A DNA stretch of 64,000 nt, from assembly GCF_910596095.1 (NCBI RefSeq), contig NC_056545.1, positions 22,529,067-22,593,066 on the forward strand, in the 5' to 3' direction. Below, piece after piece: positions 48,090 through 63,000 of this stretch (positions within the stretch are counted from its first letter, which is position 1; each line of letters begins with the position of its first letter). The DNA is from Thunnus maccoyii (lineage: Eukaryota; Chordata; Actinopteri; Scombriformes; Scombridae). The position numbers and the translations under genes are program-made. The notes under the pieces were generated by a model that saw nothing but the letters and a program-made list of their open reading frames with translations, was not told the DNA's origin and did no database searches.

Positions 48090-50995
48090 TGAGTGCTATC
48101 TGGACAGTCCGGAATTCAGGGAGACTCTCAAGTGTTATGAACAAGAGCTGGAGAGATCCAGCAAATTTCTCAAAGAGTTGATAAAAGATGGCAACAGTGT
48201 AATCACTGCAATCAAAGGTAAGCATGATCTGAATCTCACAAGTCTTCACGTTAGTAATAGTGTTTGCACTTTGCATGTAAATGGGATGAGTTGACAGAGG
48301 TTGAGCATCATTGGGGCCTGTGTGAGGGCCTATAGCATCAATGTGTGTGTGTGTGGGGGTGGGAGAGGCATATTCAGGGAGGTGCTAGTGCTCCCCTGGG
48401 AGAAGACCAAACAGCCATGGATCCTGGTGCAGATGTGCTGCATGACTGGTTCTGTTTGTTTCCAAACTGCACAACAGCTGTCTTCTTTTTTGCAGGATGT
48501 GCATCTGAGCATATGTTGTAATCTGTTGCTTTTTCCACTTCTCTTCTCTGAGTCATCTCTCTGCTGCTGCTGGTTTTACTGTGCGACCAGTCCAGCTGAT
48601 AGTATGGACCAGAGCCAATGACAGCATACAGTACAGTAGATGCATATACTATTTGGGTCAGTGTGGCACCCATTAAGAGGGGGACACTGTTTGTTTTGTT
48701 TGACTCATTCTGCTGGTCAAATCACCAGCGACAAGCTTTTCACCTCGGAGACAGAAACCATCATTGTAGGTACTGTAATAGTGCTGCAGAGGCAGATAAT
48801 AGCCAGAAGTCACGAGTTTCTGTCGTTGGGGTCAACTGCACCAAGACATATTCACAAAAGTCGCATTTTTATCTCACTTCCTAATGATAAAGCTGCACTG
48901 TGATTTACTGTAGCACATCTTCAATTTAAACACTGATCTCCAGCTGCAAAGGTTGTGAAATATGCATTTATCTGCCAAAGGCTTGTTAGTATACAAAAAG
49001 CTTCTTAAAATGCACGAAAGCAAGAATCCAAAATACAGTAAACAGATAAAATGGGACACATAATTGGTTGAGGGGAAAAAACATGAAATGGTTGAAAATT
49101 TGACATAGATAATATTACGGAAGGAGAGATTTACAGGAGGGATTTTAAATACGATACTCGATCTGTTAGCCAAGTTTCTCAGGCAAAAATGCTTCAAAGT
49201 ATTGATCTAACAGTCGCTGTTATGTGTTGATAATAAAAGCCAGACTTAGCAGGGAAAATATATTGCATAGATTACATACTGGCTGCTGCTGTGCTGCTGA
49301 ACCCGGCCAAGGAGGTCTTATATATGCTTTAGATTTTCCTACCAGGGAAAATAGAAAAACACTCAGAACTTTAACAATTATCTTCAGTTGTATTTAAATA
49401 TTGAGAGTTAGGTTAAATTCGAAAAAGAGCAATTGTTTATTTCAGGAATTTAGAGCTCCGTTCAAATGTTTTTAAAGAACTAAATCTTGTTTATTATAGG
49501 CTATTCTTTGGCAGTTCAGAAGTTTTCCCAAACTCTCAGTATGTTCCAGTTCGATTTCATCGGTGACTCCCTGACAGATGATGAGATCAACATTGGTAAG
49601 ATAATACAGACACTAAACACACACTTTATATTTACCGGCTATTAAAGTCATGATGATAAACAGACTTTAAGAGGACTTCACTACAGCGGGAGTTTCTGTT
49701 TATAATACAATATGGAAAATGTCACTGTCAGAGTAAAGACTACATCACTAGTATTGCATACAAAAGATACTTCCCCTACTTGACCTCAGTGGAGAGGAAC
49801 ATTTTTGGCAGCTGCTTGGTAATTCCTCACAAGTTGAATGTGGTTAAACAGGAAAAAAAATGGTTTGGAAAAACAAGCTTCTGTCTTTAAAGCTTCATGA
49901 CACACAAGTGAACGTGTGTATAAAAGAAAAATAGCTGGAAATATTATCATCATCAACCTAGAGAAACCTATATTAATGCACGTTTGGAAGAAGAGTGTTG
50001 TGCTGCTTTTTTTTTTAAGTCTTTCAAAGTGCATTTATTGTGTCACACAGTCAAGAGCACGCAAAGTCTTCATTCTTCTCTCCATCTTTGTGTTTTCTTC
50101 CTCAGCTCAGTCGTTCCAGGAGTTCGCTGGACTCCTGCAGGAAGTGGAAGATGACAGAATGATGTTGGTAGGGTTATCAACTTCCTTCAACCTGACTCTG
50201 CATCCTGTTTGACTCTCATTAGATATAATAAAGCACATTAACTCACCCTGCCGGAAAAGCTTTTTTGGAACATTCTGATAAGATGAGCAAACGCCTGCAA
50301 GTTTTTACTTTCGTTTTGTTTTGATGCAAATTTGACTCCTTTTTAGTTAAAGTAGATATTCCATCCATCCGTGTCTGTCAATTGAATTATGTTCATTTGA
50401 TTTCACAAGACACATCCACACACCTAGATACTCTATGAGTTTATGTGTTGCCTCATGTAGAACTGCTATGGGAAATTCTGTTAATTATTCTGCTTTCAGT
50501 TCCTCTATCCATTCTCTTGTTCCCTTTTGTTAATGGTTCCATATTGTCTTTGTTTCTTTTTGACACATTTTCATTCTCGTTTTATCTCTTAGTATCACCT
50601 GCAGCTGTTATTCACACATGTTAATGTACTGTTAATAATACAGAATATCTAAATATCTCTTTCTAAAACTCAGACACAATCTAATCTTTTCATCCTTAGG
50701 CCTTGAGCCTCAGGAATCGAGTCATGGCATTATACTGTATGTTATGAGTTAGCAGCAGTTCCTGTTGGACTGGGTTTTCTGGATACAGATCTAATTTTAA
50801 AACCAGAGGTCATCTGGTAAATGATGCTTGCGATGGTGTGAAAGAGCTGCGTATGCTGGGACCAGTTAGGAAAAATACAGTCACTCACAAAATATTTATT
50901 TCCAAACTTTTTAAAACGTATTTCTGTCTCACAAAGATGTACAATTTATATACAAAGACACTGTGTTAAAGGGTGTGTTTCACATGTGGTAAATA

Positions 50996-51091
<96 letters not shown>

Positions 51092-54000
51092 ATTTTGAAT
51101 TGTACCACAGTAATAGCTGCTCCATATTTTACTGTCCAGGTACAAAACGCCTCTGATCTGCTCATCAAGCCGTTGGAGAAGTTCAGGAAGGAGCAAATAG
51201 GAATAACAAAAGTGAGTGTTTTTACTGGTTCCTCTGCTCTATAAGTGATTTATGGCTTATTCCTTTGAACCAAAGAAGTCAAATTCAGGAGTCAGCACAG
51301 GAAGCACTGTTCTACTTCATTGAGTATCGTTTGATTTGTTTCTGTGCATTGGAAATCAAATGATTGTACAACATGCATCCCTTCCTGAGCTACTAACACA
51401 GACGAAACAGGATGTTATGAGCTACTTCCTCAAATCTGTCCACTTGTGTGTTTGTGTGAAACATTCACATTTAAGAACAATGAAATCTTAGTCAAGTAGT
51501 TTTCCAACTGAGATCAGCACATGTTTTTCCAAAGGTGACCTTCCTGTGCACTCCTTCTCCATCATTATATTTTGCTCATGAAGTCATTATCAGGAAACTC
51601 GGTGAAATATCACCTTGATTGTTCAGTGTGACATTCAGGCGTTGCACTGGTTGCGCTCTGTTTAGAGTAGGGATGTGCCATGATCCATAAATAATTATGA
51701 TATATGAAAATGGAATTGAAATATAAATGAAATATGCAGGTCCAGATGACTTTGAAAAGACATTCATATTAAAAGTATATGTTCTGAAAAATGGTTTCAA
51801 AGTAAAACTTATGTAAAATATCTTTTGATTGCTCTAAGAAAGAAATCTTTGTTTAGATTATGAGAACAGTGAAAGAAATAAAACTTACTAGAGCTAGACT
51901 AACCTGTTTTTATATGATGTACTCCTACTGCCATGTCAGATATAACTCCAAATGTTTCAAATGTGTTCATTAATGCATTGATTTTAAACTGAGTGCTCTT
52001 TAACTATTTTTTTTAGGCTGCTTTTGGTTTTGTCAAGTTTGCATTTGTACTGCTACCACTTGTGGCAGAAGTTGAACTATTTTAACTGTCTATCCATTAC
52101 TTGTAGCTAACAGTTTTAACTGTTTATTTATTACTTTTAGCTAACTGCTTATACTTTTTATTACTATAAGCTAACTATGTTAACTGTTTATTACTGTTAG
52201 CTAACTATTTTAGATGTTTATCCATTACCTTTAGCTAACTATTTCAACACTTTATTCCTTACTTTTTGCTAACTATTTTACTGCTTATTACTTTTAGTGA
52301 ACTATTTCAACTGTTTATTAATTTTAGCTAACTATTTTAGCTGTTTATTACTTTTATCTAAGTATTTAAACTCTATTAATTTTAGCTAACTATTTTAGCT
52401 GTTTATCCATTACTTTAGCTGACTGTTCAGACTTGTCAGCTCAGTTATTGGTCGATATTAGCTTACTCAAGATATATTTGTATCAGAATACATGTTGTTT
52501 GATAATTAATAAGAGGTAATTTAGAAACAGTATCTCCCTTAAATACTGTAGTTGTCCACCAAAGAGCTCGAAAGAGTTCAACTGTAAAATGTCCTGGTCA
52601 GTATATTGTAGTTAGAATTCTTTTATTTCTGAGGTCTTCTTATATTTATTTCATTATTTCTGAGAGCAGGTTATGAATCGAGTGAAAGAACACCATACTT
52701 TTCTAAGCACTTTTTGTCTTTCAGTCAAGCTATGCCAGATAAAAAAAAAAAATCTTGATTCAATGATACCATAATTTCTAATTTTCACAATTAACACATC
52801 TGTCCTGCAGGAAAAGAAAAAGAAGTTTGAGAAAGAGAGTGAAAAATATTACTCCCAGTTGGACAAACACCTGAATCTTTCTGCCAAGAAGAAAGAGAGC
52901 CAACTTCAAGAGGTCGGGTGAAGTACGACAAGTATTTTGCATTAATCATATGGCAAAATGTAGAATTGACAGTGTCACTTGCTGCTTTTTAAAATGTTAT
53001 TTTTTCACTGCAGGCTGATGAACTCCTAGACAAAGAGCGAGTGAACTTCTACGAATCCTCAGTGGAGTATGTGTACCAGATCCATCAGGTGCAGGACAGG
53101 AAGAAGTTTGATGTAGTGGAGCCTGTGAGTGCTGTCTGTGGTGTCCCACTCTTCCTCTTTGCTACCGCACTCATGTAACAAGAGATTTAGGAAACACACA
53201 GAACACTTTAGAGGAAAAGCTTGATGACAGGCTACGAAAAATCACTGTAGGCATTCTTTATGGCAGTGGCTCTGTTGTTTTGACTGGTCTCGACTGTTCT
53301 TCTTAAGTATGTAATTCATGCTTTGGTTGGACAGGTGCTGGCATTTCTTCACAGCATTTTAACGCTCAATAACCTGACAGTGGAGATGACTCAGGACTTC
53401 ATGCCTTACAAACAAGAGCTGCAGCTCAGCTTGCAGAACGTAAGTGTTACTGGCAACATATGATGCCATTAGCAAGATTTAATGTCCTTATGATACTAAA
53501 TTGCTGTGGTTCTGCTTGCAGACAAGGAACCACTATGAGAGCACTCGCGAGGAGATGGAGGAGCTGATGAAAAGAATGAAACACCCTTCCCAGATCAGTA
53601 AAATGCACAGTCTTCTGCCGATGGAGGGTTATCTGTTCTGCCAGGAGAAGTGTAAGTGTTCTTAGGAAGCTTGATACTTGTACAAGCTTGCTTGAATTCC
53701 CCCTGTTGCCAGTTCTGACAAGGCCCGTCCTGTTTTCTTTTCTTTCGTCAAACAGGGGCTTTGGGTGTGTCATGGGTAAAATACTATTGCAAGTATCACA
53801 AGGAGGGGAGACTGTTGGTCATGGTACCTTGTGAACAGAAACCTACAACTAAACAGGTGCTCCACTGAAAAGAAATATGTTATTATTACTACTCATTATT
53901 ATTACTACATATCCTGTTCCTGTAATACTTTGACATCCACAGTATCTATAGGCAGTTTATATCCTCAGACTGCTTGCCCAACATTTGTCGTCTCCCTCAC

Positions 54001-57000
54001 ACATAGCCGACCACTTTCCAATTTTACCTCTCTCCCTGCAGGGCCCTACGCAGCTGACACTGAAATCCTGCATCCGCCGGAAGACTGAATCCATAGACAA
54101 GCGCTTTTGCTTTGACGTGGAAACTATCGAGAGGTTAGCACAAACAAATCTGAGAGACTGTGAGATGAGGCAATACAAAAGCCTTGTGGGATAAACAGGT
54201 TCAGGCGGCGAGGTGAACAGGTGGTTTACAAGGACATAGCGTGAGGGCTAAATGGACTGTAGCCCAAACAATCCCTAAGCAACGGGGCTGGTGCTGGAAA
54301 CAGATGGCAAACCCAGCGATTTCAGGGAAAGGAACACAACAAGCTCATATTTATATACCTTGAGCAGGCTGCTCAGAACAAGAAGCTTTTTAAAAGACAC
54401 TTGAGCCATAGGCTGCTTTGTCGTATTCAGGGTTTGTTACTTGAAATCTGTGGAAATGCTTGAATGTCAACAGGGTGTTTTGAAAGGTTTAAAAATAGCT
54501 TGAATTATGCATTAAGTGCTTGAAAGCGTCTCTGCATGTTGAGCAACTCATTTGTGCCAGTGTGTGAAGTGAACAACATGGGGAATCTGCTGTTTGACAG
54601 ACTCAAGGTGGCAGTGCCGTCTAATACAGAAGATACTCATGTCAGCTCAAGATGTTTGAAGGCAAAGTGTGCTCCCAGTACCTGACCCTGACCTTTGACC
54701 TTCCTAGTTTGCTCCAGTAATGGAGCAGGACAGTGTAGATGAACTAATGGTTTGGCCATTTCAGGTGTCTAATTCAGACATACTTCGAAACACATCAAGA
54801 AAAGCGTTAAAACACCAACACATGAAAGCATAGAAACACTTTTGGATCTTCTTTGCCAAAAATGGATGGCTCCGTGAGATATCAGGGTTATCTGTGTAAC
54901 TGTTAAAGTGGATAGAAAAGTTATTTTATAAGAGTTTTTAAAAGTTTTTGTAGTTGGTTGATTGGTGCAGTTGCCAAAAAGAGCTTTAAACTTGCAGCAC
55001 AGTTGTTTTAGTTAACAATTGATTCAGTAGCCTACAAGCTGTAATATTTGGCACAAGACTCTGTTGCTTCTGCAGTAGACAGACTACAACAATGGATTTT
55101 CATCATCTCCGCATGCATAATTCATTTGCTACTTCCATCACGGCCACATAAGATTTAATCAAAGTTCATTCAAAATCATTCTTCTTTTTGTGGTGTTCTT
55201 GTTATTTTGTCCACCCTGTTTTGCTTGAAAGATGTATGTGATTCTTGATATGTAAAAGCATGAAAAAAAAGCTGAATGTTCACAGTGGTTTGATACTGTA
55301 GCAGTGCATTTTTCAGACTGAATAATTGCAACCTTTGCCTCTTAAATGGCATTTCTTACTGTTTCCATAGAAACACCCCCGTCACTTTCCAGGCTCTTTC
55401 GGAAGGAGACAGGAAGTTGTGGATGGAGGCCATGGATGGAAAAGAGCCTGTGAGTTTATTTTTTTCTAATCTAGGATTGTTCCTCTACTAGATATGATTT
55501 TTCCTGAGAAAGTTACTGCCAAAAGATTTGCAGTGTGATATGGAGTCAGTCGCCACAGTAACGGGGCTGACACGGCTACAGCATGGACACACAATTGCTG
55601 ACACTAGCTTCCGTTTCCAATCTGCATATCAGAGTCCATCCAAACCAGTTTTTTTTATAAAATCTCCATAAATGTTGGCATGTTGCTAAATCTAAAAACT
55701 TTTTTATTCTTGTAAGAAGCTACAGTTGTCAAGGTTGATGTCATTTGCAGCTTCTTAATTGGATTACACCTAATTAAATGTGCTTGTATCTTTACAAAAT
55801 CAATCTGCTGAACCATGGAGAGAAAAAAAAAACTATTTGTAAAGTAGCGTGTTGTTTTAAAGGGTATTTATATATTTTTTTTAAGGAAACACTATCATGA
55901 CTATCATGTTTGGTTTTTTTTTTATCCACCATACAAGGCAGACGACAGCTCACATGTGACATTTGTTCAGCGCTGCAGGTTGTTGGCACGGCTGATCACA
56001 GATGTGTGAAAGATTAAATGAAGCTTGCTTGGTACATTATTACATCAGTGTACGACCAAATGATGGCACCTGGTTATTCTTAATAATAGCCCTTTACGGC
56101 ATGGCTGAATTCACACTATTTGTGATTTTTTTTTTTTTTTTTGACTTTTATAGTCATGTTTAGGTGTTAATGGTAACTGAATGTTATAGCTCAAGACCTC
56201 CCTGTAAACTGTTTGATCTGCAGACTTTACTGCTCCTGTGGTCTGTCTCTGTTTTCAGCAGTTTCGTGGCGATTGAATTGCAAACTGCTTCATTTGCAAA
56301 ATTTAAGACATTGTTATTTCCTCTTTTGGTCGTAGCTATAAACAATATTTTCTTTTCAGTTTTGCTTTCTCTGCACTTCTTGTCAGATCTCTTTCACATC
56401 AGATGGTCTAGAATATGTGGTTTAATGGTGAGAGGACCTCCTCAGTTGTGGACAAAACAAATACACTGTCACTGCCACAGGATGTGAAAATAACAGAAGG
56501 CACATTTTTCAGTACCCTCTTCTTGTGCAACTTCCTCAGTGACTTTTGTATACCATGAAAATTTCACGTGAGCTTTTCTACCCACTTTGTCCAAATATTC
56601 TGAAGATCCAATGCACTGTGTTACTGCCTCTGAGCTTTTGCTACATTGAGTCTGTTGGCTTTATGAAACTCAGTGTATTTCTCTGCATACTGTTATCACT
56701 TCAAACCATAGATGTTTCTGCACTTTGTCTTTTGAAACTTCCTTATACTCGGCTAACTTATTGTAAGTCTCTTGAGCCCAGAATTTTGCTCTGAAAGCAT
56801 AATGATTTCCTTCTACTGGTAGTATGGTGGTACCATTTTCCTCCCGTCATACATGTATTGACTTAGAGTAGACACACATTGGCCATAATTTCAGTGGTCC
56901 TGTGCCCATTTAAAAAAAAACCCATCCTCATGAGCTTTGGAGACAAGCTGACACTAGTCTCTAAAGTCAGCCAGCTGGTCTATTACAGTCCTGATTATTT

Positions 57001-60000
57001 AGCACACCCACAAATCTTTGTTTAGGCAAATTTGTCACATCTCCAAACCAAGAAGTGGTTGATATCATGAACCTGTGTGCCAAAATGACAAATGTGATTC
57101 AACACTTACAGATCATTTCAAGGCCCCCCTTTGCGCACTTTCCACTGAAACTTAATATGTTAAAACTATTTGGCATTAAAATGTAGGACAAAGAGAAAAA
57201 TGCTTTCATGTGCCTTTCCAAACTATCAATTGGACAATTGGACTCAGCAATTGGACATTTTGGCACAGTGGCTTTTTAGCTACTGCAAGGAAAACAAACA
57301 TTGGAAATAAAGTTCAGTTTTCACTGTAATTCCTTTCTCGAATGGTATCTTCATTATCTCTGCGTCAGTAGATCGATTCAGAATCTGAATAATTTTCTCT
57401 CAAAACAAAACTACATACACACTCTGACAGACAGATATGATGAATAAATTAGTAGCTCTACTCACAGTTGTTCTAAATAAAAACTAATAGCGTGTAACGG
57501 TGAAATTTCACACTAACCATGTGTGACAACAAACATTCGCCCTGTAGAGTCCTTAAACAAGTCTCTTCTGTCTGCAGCTGCTCTGTAGCTGACCATGACC
57601 TCTGACGTCCATTAGTGGGGAGGACAGCTGACTGAGAAAGATCTGTTATTTTGGGGAAAGGATTAGACAAAGCTTTGATATAAAACCCACCACATCTGAC
57701 AGTGTCTGACTCGTCCCTGAGTTGGATGTTTTAGGTGTGATATACTGGTAACTATGCCTGTATTTTCTATTGCAAACACACTGGTTTTAATATCAAGTTT
57801 TGTCAAATTTCTCAGAAGAGAAACTAAATTATTGTTAGTTTCCCCCTGATACTTTTTTCTCTCAGTTTCATTATTATTTGTAACTTGAGACTGCTCATAA
57901 GTTCAGCTTTTAACTGGAAAATGGCTCTAATATTCCAATAAACCATACTGGAAGCTCTCAGTGTGTTCAGGAGGTTAGTTTCCCTTTTGCCATCATCACG
58001 TCTTTTTTTTTCCTCTCATTTTTTCAGTTTGAAGAAAGCCGTGCTCATTAATCACACTGACATATCGAAGGCCAGGTGTAGATTTTTCCATATATCAGTC
58101 TTCACTTTCCTTTGACATTTTTTTTCATTTCAGATCTATCATTCCCCAATTCACAAGCAAGCTGAAAGTAAGTCAGTCATCATTACCCTCAAAAGTCTGA
58201 AGTCGTGATGTTAATGTAATGAAATTGCATCTTGTGTTTCGGAATGTATCTGTATTCATGTTTTAACACTCAGAAGTTTGACCTTTAAATGAGTGCTGTT
58301 AAATATGCTCATTGTTTTTGCCTTTTTTACTTTCACAGTGGAACTGAACGAGATTGGATTCAAGTTTGTGCGAAAGTGCATCAACTATGTTGAAACAAAA
58401 GGTGAAGAGTCTCTTGAGTTTTATACCAGAATATCTTTACTTCTGTTAGTTTGCTAACTTGCCCTTAAGGGGGAGTAGTTGAGTCATAGGTTACATTTTG
58501 ATGCCATTCCTGCCAGCCACATGCACCCTCAAGGAAACAGTTGTGTTTCATTACAAGTAGTTGTCTGAAATAATAGTCTTTTTCAGACTGTTTAGAGTTA
58601 AATCATCACATGCTTATCCTGCACTGTTAAGATCTTTTATTACTATTATGTCTCTAACAAAGCTCCTTCTCTCCATGCATGCTGAAAACTTTAAAGCTCA
58701 TACTTCAAACTTGTCTTGAACGCAGATGTAACCTTATAATCTGAAAGTCACAATGTTTTTCTCCAGCAGTTTATCTTACATGGATGGAATTAAGTACTCA
58801 AGTCATAACATGTAATTTGATTCATGATCCAAGCATGGAACATTGTTCAGCCTCGAACTAAGTAGTGAAATCAAGCGTTTACAATCAGGAAAGAACATCT
58901 GTATCTTAATTTCAGCTCATGCAGCCTCTGAAGAGAAGCATGTGGTACATTTCCATTGCTCTGTATTTGTCCAGAGTACACTCCCTTTCTTTTTTACCTC
59001 CCCCTTTCCTCTTTCCAGGAGTCGCACAAGAAGGAGTTTACAGAACAGTTGGCAGCAACATCCAAGTGCAGAAGCTTTTAAATGCCTTCTTTGGTAAGGA
59101 AATAAGCTTATGAACCCGCACCTTATCTGCCCATTAACTATGTTTTTCTCGGTCGGGCTTACCTACCTGACGGCACAACATAACAGGTTCTGCAGCTGTT
59201 GTGACGCTCCAGTGTGCAAGTGATGAGGAAATATCAGCAGGTCGCTGACTCATAGTGCAGCCGTTCTGGAGGGATCTGCCTTAAAGTGCCTGCAATCATT
59301 ATTTTTATGACAACAATGCATCAAATGACTTTGTGTAATGTAAACGGGGTTGCTTGTAGTGACAAACCCAGTGAATCAACACTTAACTCTGCTGTTCCCT
59401 TCAGCTCAATCGACAAAGGCAAAGGCAAAGTTAGCAACTAGCTGGTGAACATAGTGGAGCATTCAAGAGCCAGGTATTTCCATCAAGAGTTGCTGGAGAC
59501 AAAGAACAGAGCTTAAAATTAGAGTTTAAGTTTAATTATTGTCAATCAGTTACTTTGATCAGTCAAGATACTAATTTGAAGTGATTTTCAGTTTTGTTTA
59601 TGTAGGATTTAACACAAACGACACTGAATATTTTGTTTGTTTTGGTTTGTTCTTTCATAGACCCCTCACACGCTGGAGATGTGGATCTCCACAGCAGTGA
59701 CTGGGACATTAAAACCATCACAAGTGCATTGAAGTTTTATCTAAGGTGTGTTTGTGTGTGAATGGACATAGATGTGAGTAAGTGACAGAAAAAAACTGGA
59801 AAAAACACTGTACACTGGCACTGGCTGCTCTTAACTTACATTTTTATAATCATCAAATCTGAATGTCAGTTCTTTACTTTACTTTCAATATAAATTTAAA
59901 TTAAATTACAATATAACTTTAATTAATAATTAAAGAAAATGTAATTGGTCTCGAGAATGAGTCACATAAAATTTTGCACAATTCATCCATGTAGAAAACC

Positions 60001-63000
60001 CTAATCCAAGGATTTCAGTATTTTCCAAAAATCTCCATGATTGCATATCAATATTTGTAGACCTGGATCCAGATTCATGTTTTAAAAAACTATTTGCTAT
60101 CATTAAATTAACAAATGCAGCCTTGACAGAGAGTGCTTTCTCGTGTAACTCTGTAACGAAGAGTGCTGCTTGATGTCCTCCTTGTGTTTGATGTTGTGAG
60201 TTATATTGCATCACGATCTTGTACAGTACATGTTTACGAGTCTGTATTTATTTTCAGGAGCCTGTCTGAACCACTGATGACCTACAGTCTGCACAGAGAC
60301 CTCATGTGTGCTGCAAGTAAGCTGCTCTAAGACTGGGGAGGTCATGCATTATGTGTGCCTCCTTTTTAAACCCTCATCTTGAATGTAGACCTGCTGTTTC
60401 CCTCAAACATCATCTTAAAAAATGTTAATGAGGAAGATTGCTTTTGTGGTTCAAACTTGTTCTCACCTTTTAGCAGGTAATAGTAAAAAATGATATCTCT
60501 TCATTGCATGCACATGTACATGCACTTCTAAAAGTCAGCATAATTTCTTTTTGCAAAGATGAGAAGAAATATAAAATCAACACAATACCGTCTGTGTACA
60601 GTTGTAGCTTGAATATTGACTTTTCATAGTAGAGGCTCAAAAGACACAAATTTCAGATAATCTTTTCAGATAATTTGGGTTGTAATTATGACTTGAATGC
60701 AAAAGGTACACAAGAGGCATTTGTACATTAACTCTGGACAGGCTGCAGGTCCAGCAGTTTAACACATAACAGTAGATCAGTCTGGAAGACACTTATATGT
60801 AAGACACAGTAAATCTGAGTCCTCCGTTTTTTTGTTTGGTTTTTTTCCTGTCAAACAAAGACAAAGAGTTTAATAGCATCAGCCTCATTCTGTCAAGATG
60901 TTACAACTGGTCTTTAAGACAACTGGTGGCTTCAGTTTCCTGGAAAATGACATTCATTAGTTGCATTATACGGCTTTTTTTGTTTTGGAGACTTTTTTTA
61001 TTGGTCACATGTCGTAGCAGTGAAAACATGTTCTTTCCTTACTTGCAGTATTTACTTGTAAAGAAATATCAGGGATTTTTATTCTCAAGCTGGTATTTTC
61101 TTTCATTTGTAGAGAACTTCAACAACATGTTTATGATTTTGGTCTACAGATCAACTGTCCATATTGCATAACCTTTATGTCTGCTGTTCTTTGAAACTCC
61201 TTCATTACTTAACATAGATATTTTCTTTGTCTAACAGAGTCAGATAATCTTGACGTTCGACTAAGTGAAATTCACTCACTTACCTACAAACTTCCGGAGA
61301 AGAATCGGGAGATGCTGGAGATGCTTATTAAACACTTGGTCAAGTAAGTGCTAACACACTTTGTTGTGATTTACTGTTTTCACTGCTCTCAAACTGCTTT
61401 CTCACATTATTAAACACCTCACCTTCCATACACAGGTTACAGGACCCCATGCTGTCTTTGTAAAATGAGCTGAGATCATGTGTTACTGCCTGTATCAACA
61501 GTTTAGTTACATTTTATTCAAGCCAATTTGATATTCATTGACAGTGTGTGCAGCCACAGTGAAGAAAACCTAATGACTCCTTCAAACATGGCTGTTATCT
61601 TTGGACCCACGCTGATGAGAGCAAAGGAGGAGACCGTGGCGGCCATGTTGGACATCAAGTTCCAAAATATTGTAGTTGAGATTCTGATTGAGGACCACAA
61701 AAAGGTACGATTTCAGAGGACGTAAACTTTGTGTGGTCTGATGGGATATTTTGGGAAATATTTTGGGAGAGTCACAAGTTCAGGTTGATAACGCCAGCAG
61801 CCGGCTAACTTGTCTTAGCACAAAGAATTAAAAGAAGAATTAAAGGAAAAATTTTGGGAAACTTGCTTATTCCCTTTTTTTTGTCAAAAGTTACGTTAGA
61901 ACACTGATACCACTCACATGTCTGTATGCTAAGTAAGAAGCTACTGTCAACAGCAGGCTAACTTAGATTAGCATAAAGACTGGACACAGAGGGAAACAGC
62001 TAGCCTGGCTCTGTCCGAAGGTGACAAAATCTGCGTACTAGCGCCACTAAATCTCACTAACTAACATGTTATATCTCACTTGTTTAATCTGCACAAAAAA
62101 ATGACAATTTGTAGTTTTATGCTGGGTTATGTGCTGGACTATTTCATGGCCAGATCCAGTTGCCAGGCAACCAGCAGAGGTAGACTGATTGACAGGTTTT
62201 TGATTTTGAGATTAAACAAATGAGATATGTGTTATTTACTGACCTTTAGTGCTGGTAGGCAAATTGTGTTACTTTGGACAGTCAGGCTAGCTTTTCCCCA
62301 CCTGTTTCCAGTCTTTATGCTAAGCTAAGTTAGCCACCTGCTGGCAGTAGCTTCATACTTAGCGTACAGACGCTAGTGTGTAGTGTGAGTGGTACATCTT
62401 ATGTAAATCTGCAAAAAAAGGGAATAAGTGAGTTTCCCAAAATATCAAACTTTTCCTTTAATAGTTCTTCATGTGATTTTGTGTAGCAGAGTCATTTGTT
62501 TATCATAGGTCTATTCATTAGGTCACTCATTAGGTATTTGTACTTAGTCCATTTATTGAATTGTTTTATTGTTTTTGGTCTTTTTTTTCTGCTCTTTCTC
62601 ATGTATATCATTTAATTTATTATTCATTTATTATATAAGTTACAGGCTGTATGCAGCTGAAATAGCTGAACCAAGCGCTATTGTAACATTTGTTGTGATT
62701 CGTGATTACAGATCTTCAGTTACATGCCAGAGGACAGCACCGCCCCACCTGTCCCTCCTCCTCGGATCACCCCGAGAAAGCGTCAACCCATCACAATCTC
62801 CAAGCGGCCACCTCGCGTTTACCAAGCTCTTACTCACGACCACTTCCAACACGCAGAGAGTAATTATTAGCCTCTCTTGGCCTGATTGTCATCGTCACCC
62901 TCATCATAATGCCATCCTGTCTGTGTTTCATGTACAGTAGATTATTTTGAATGTTTTGAAAAAGAAGACCTGCACAACAACACATCTGCAGGGTCATTTC

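Noticed and set aside
56164-56487. 107-codon frame in ophn1 intron 11
   Set aside because: Hydrophobic low-complexity translation of AT-rich DNA, with no ophn1 homology and no phase-compatible splice sites.
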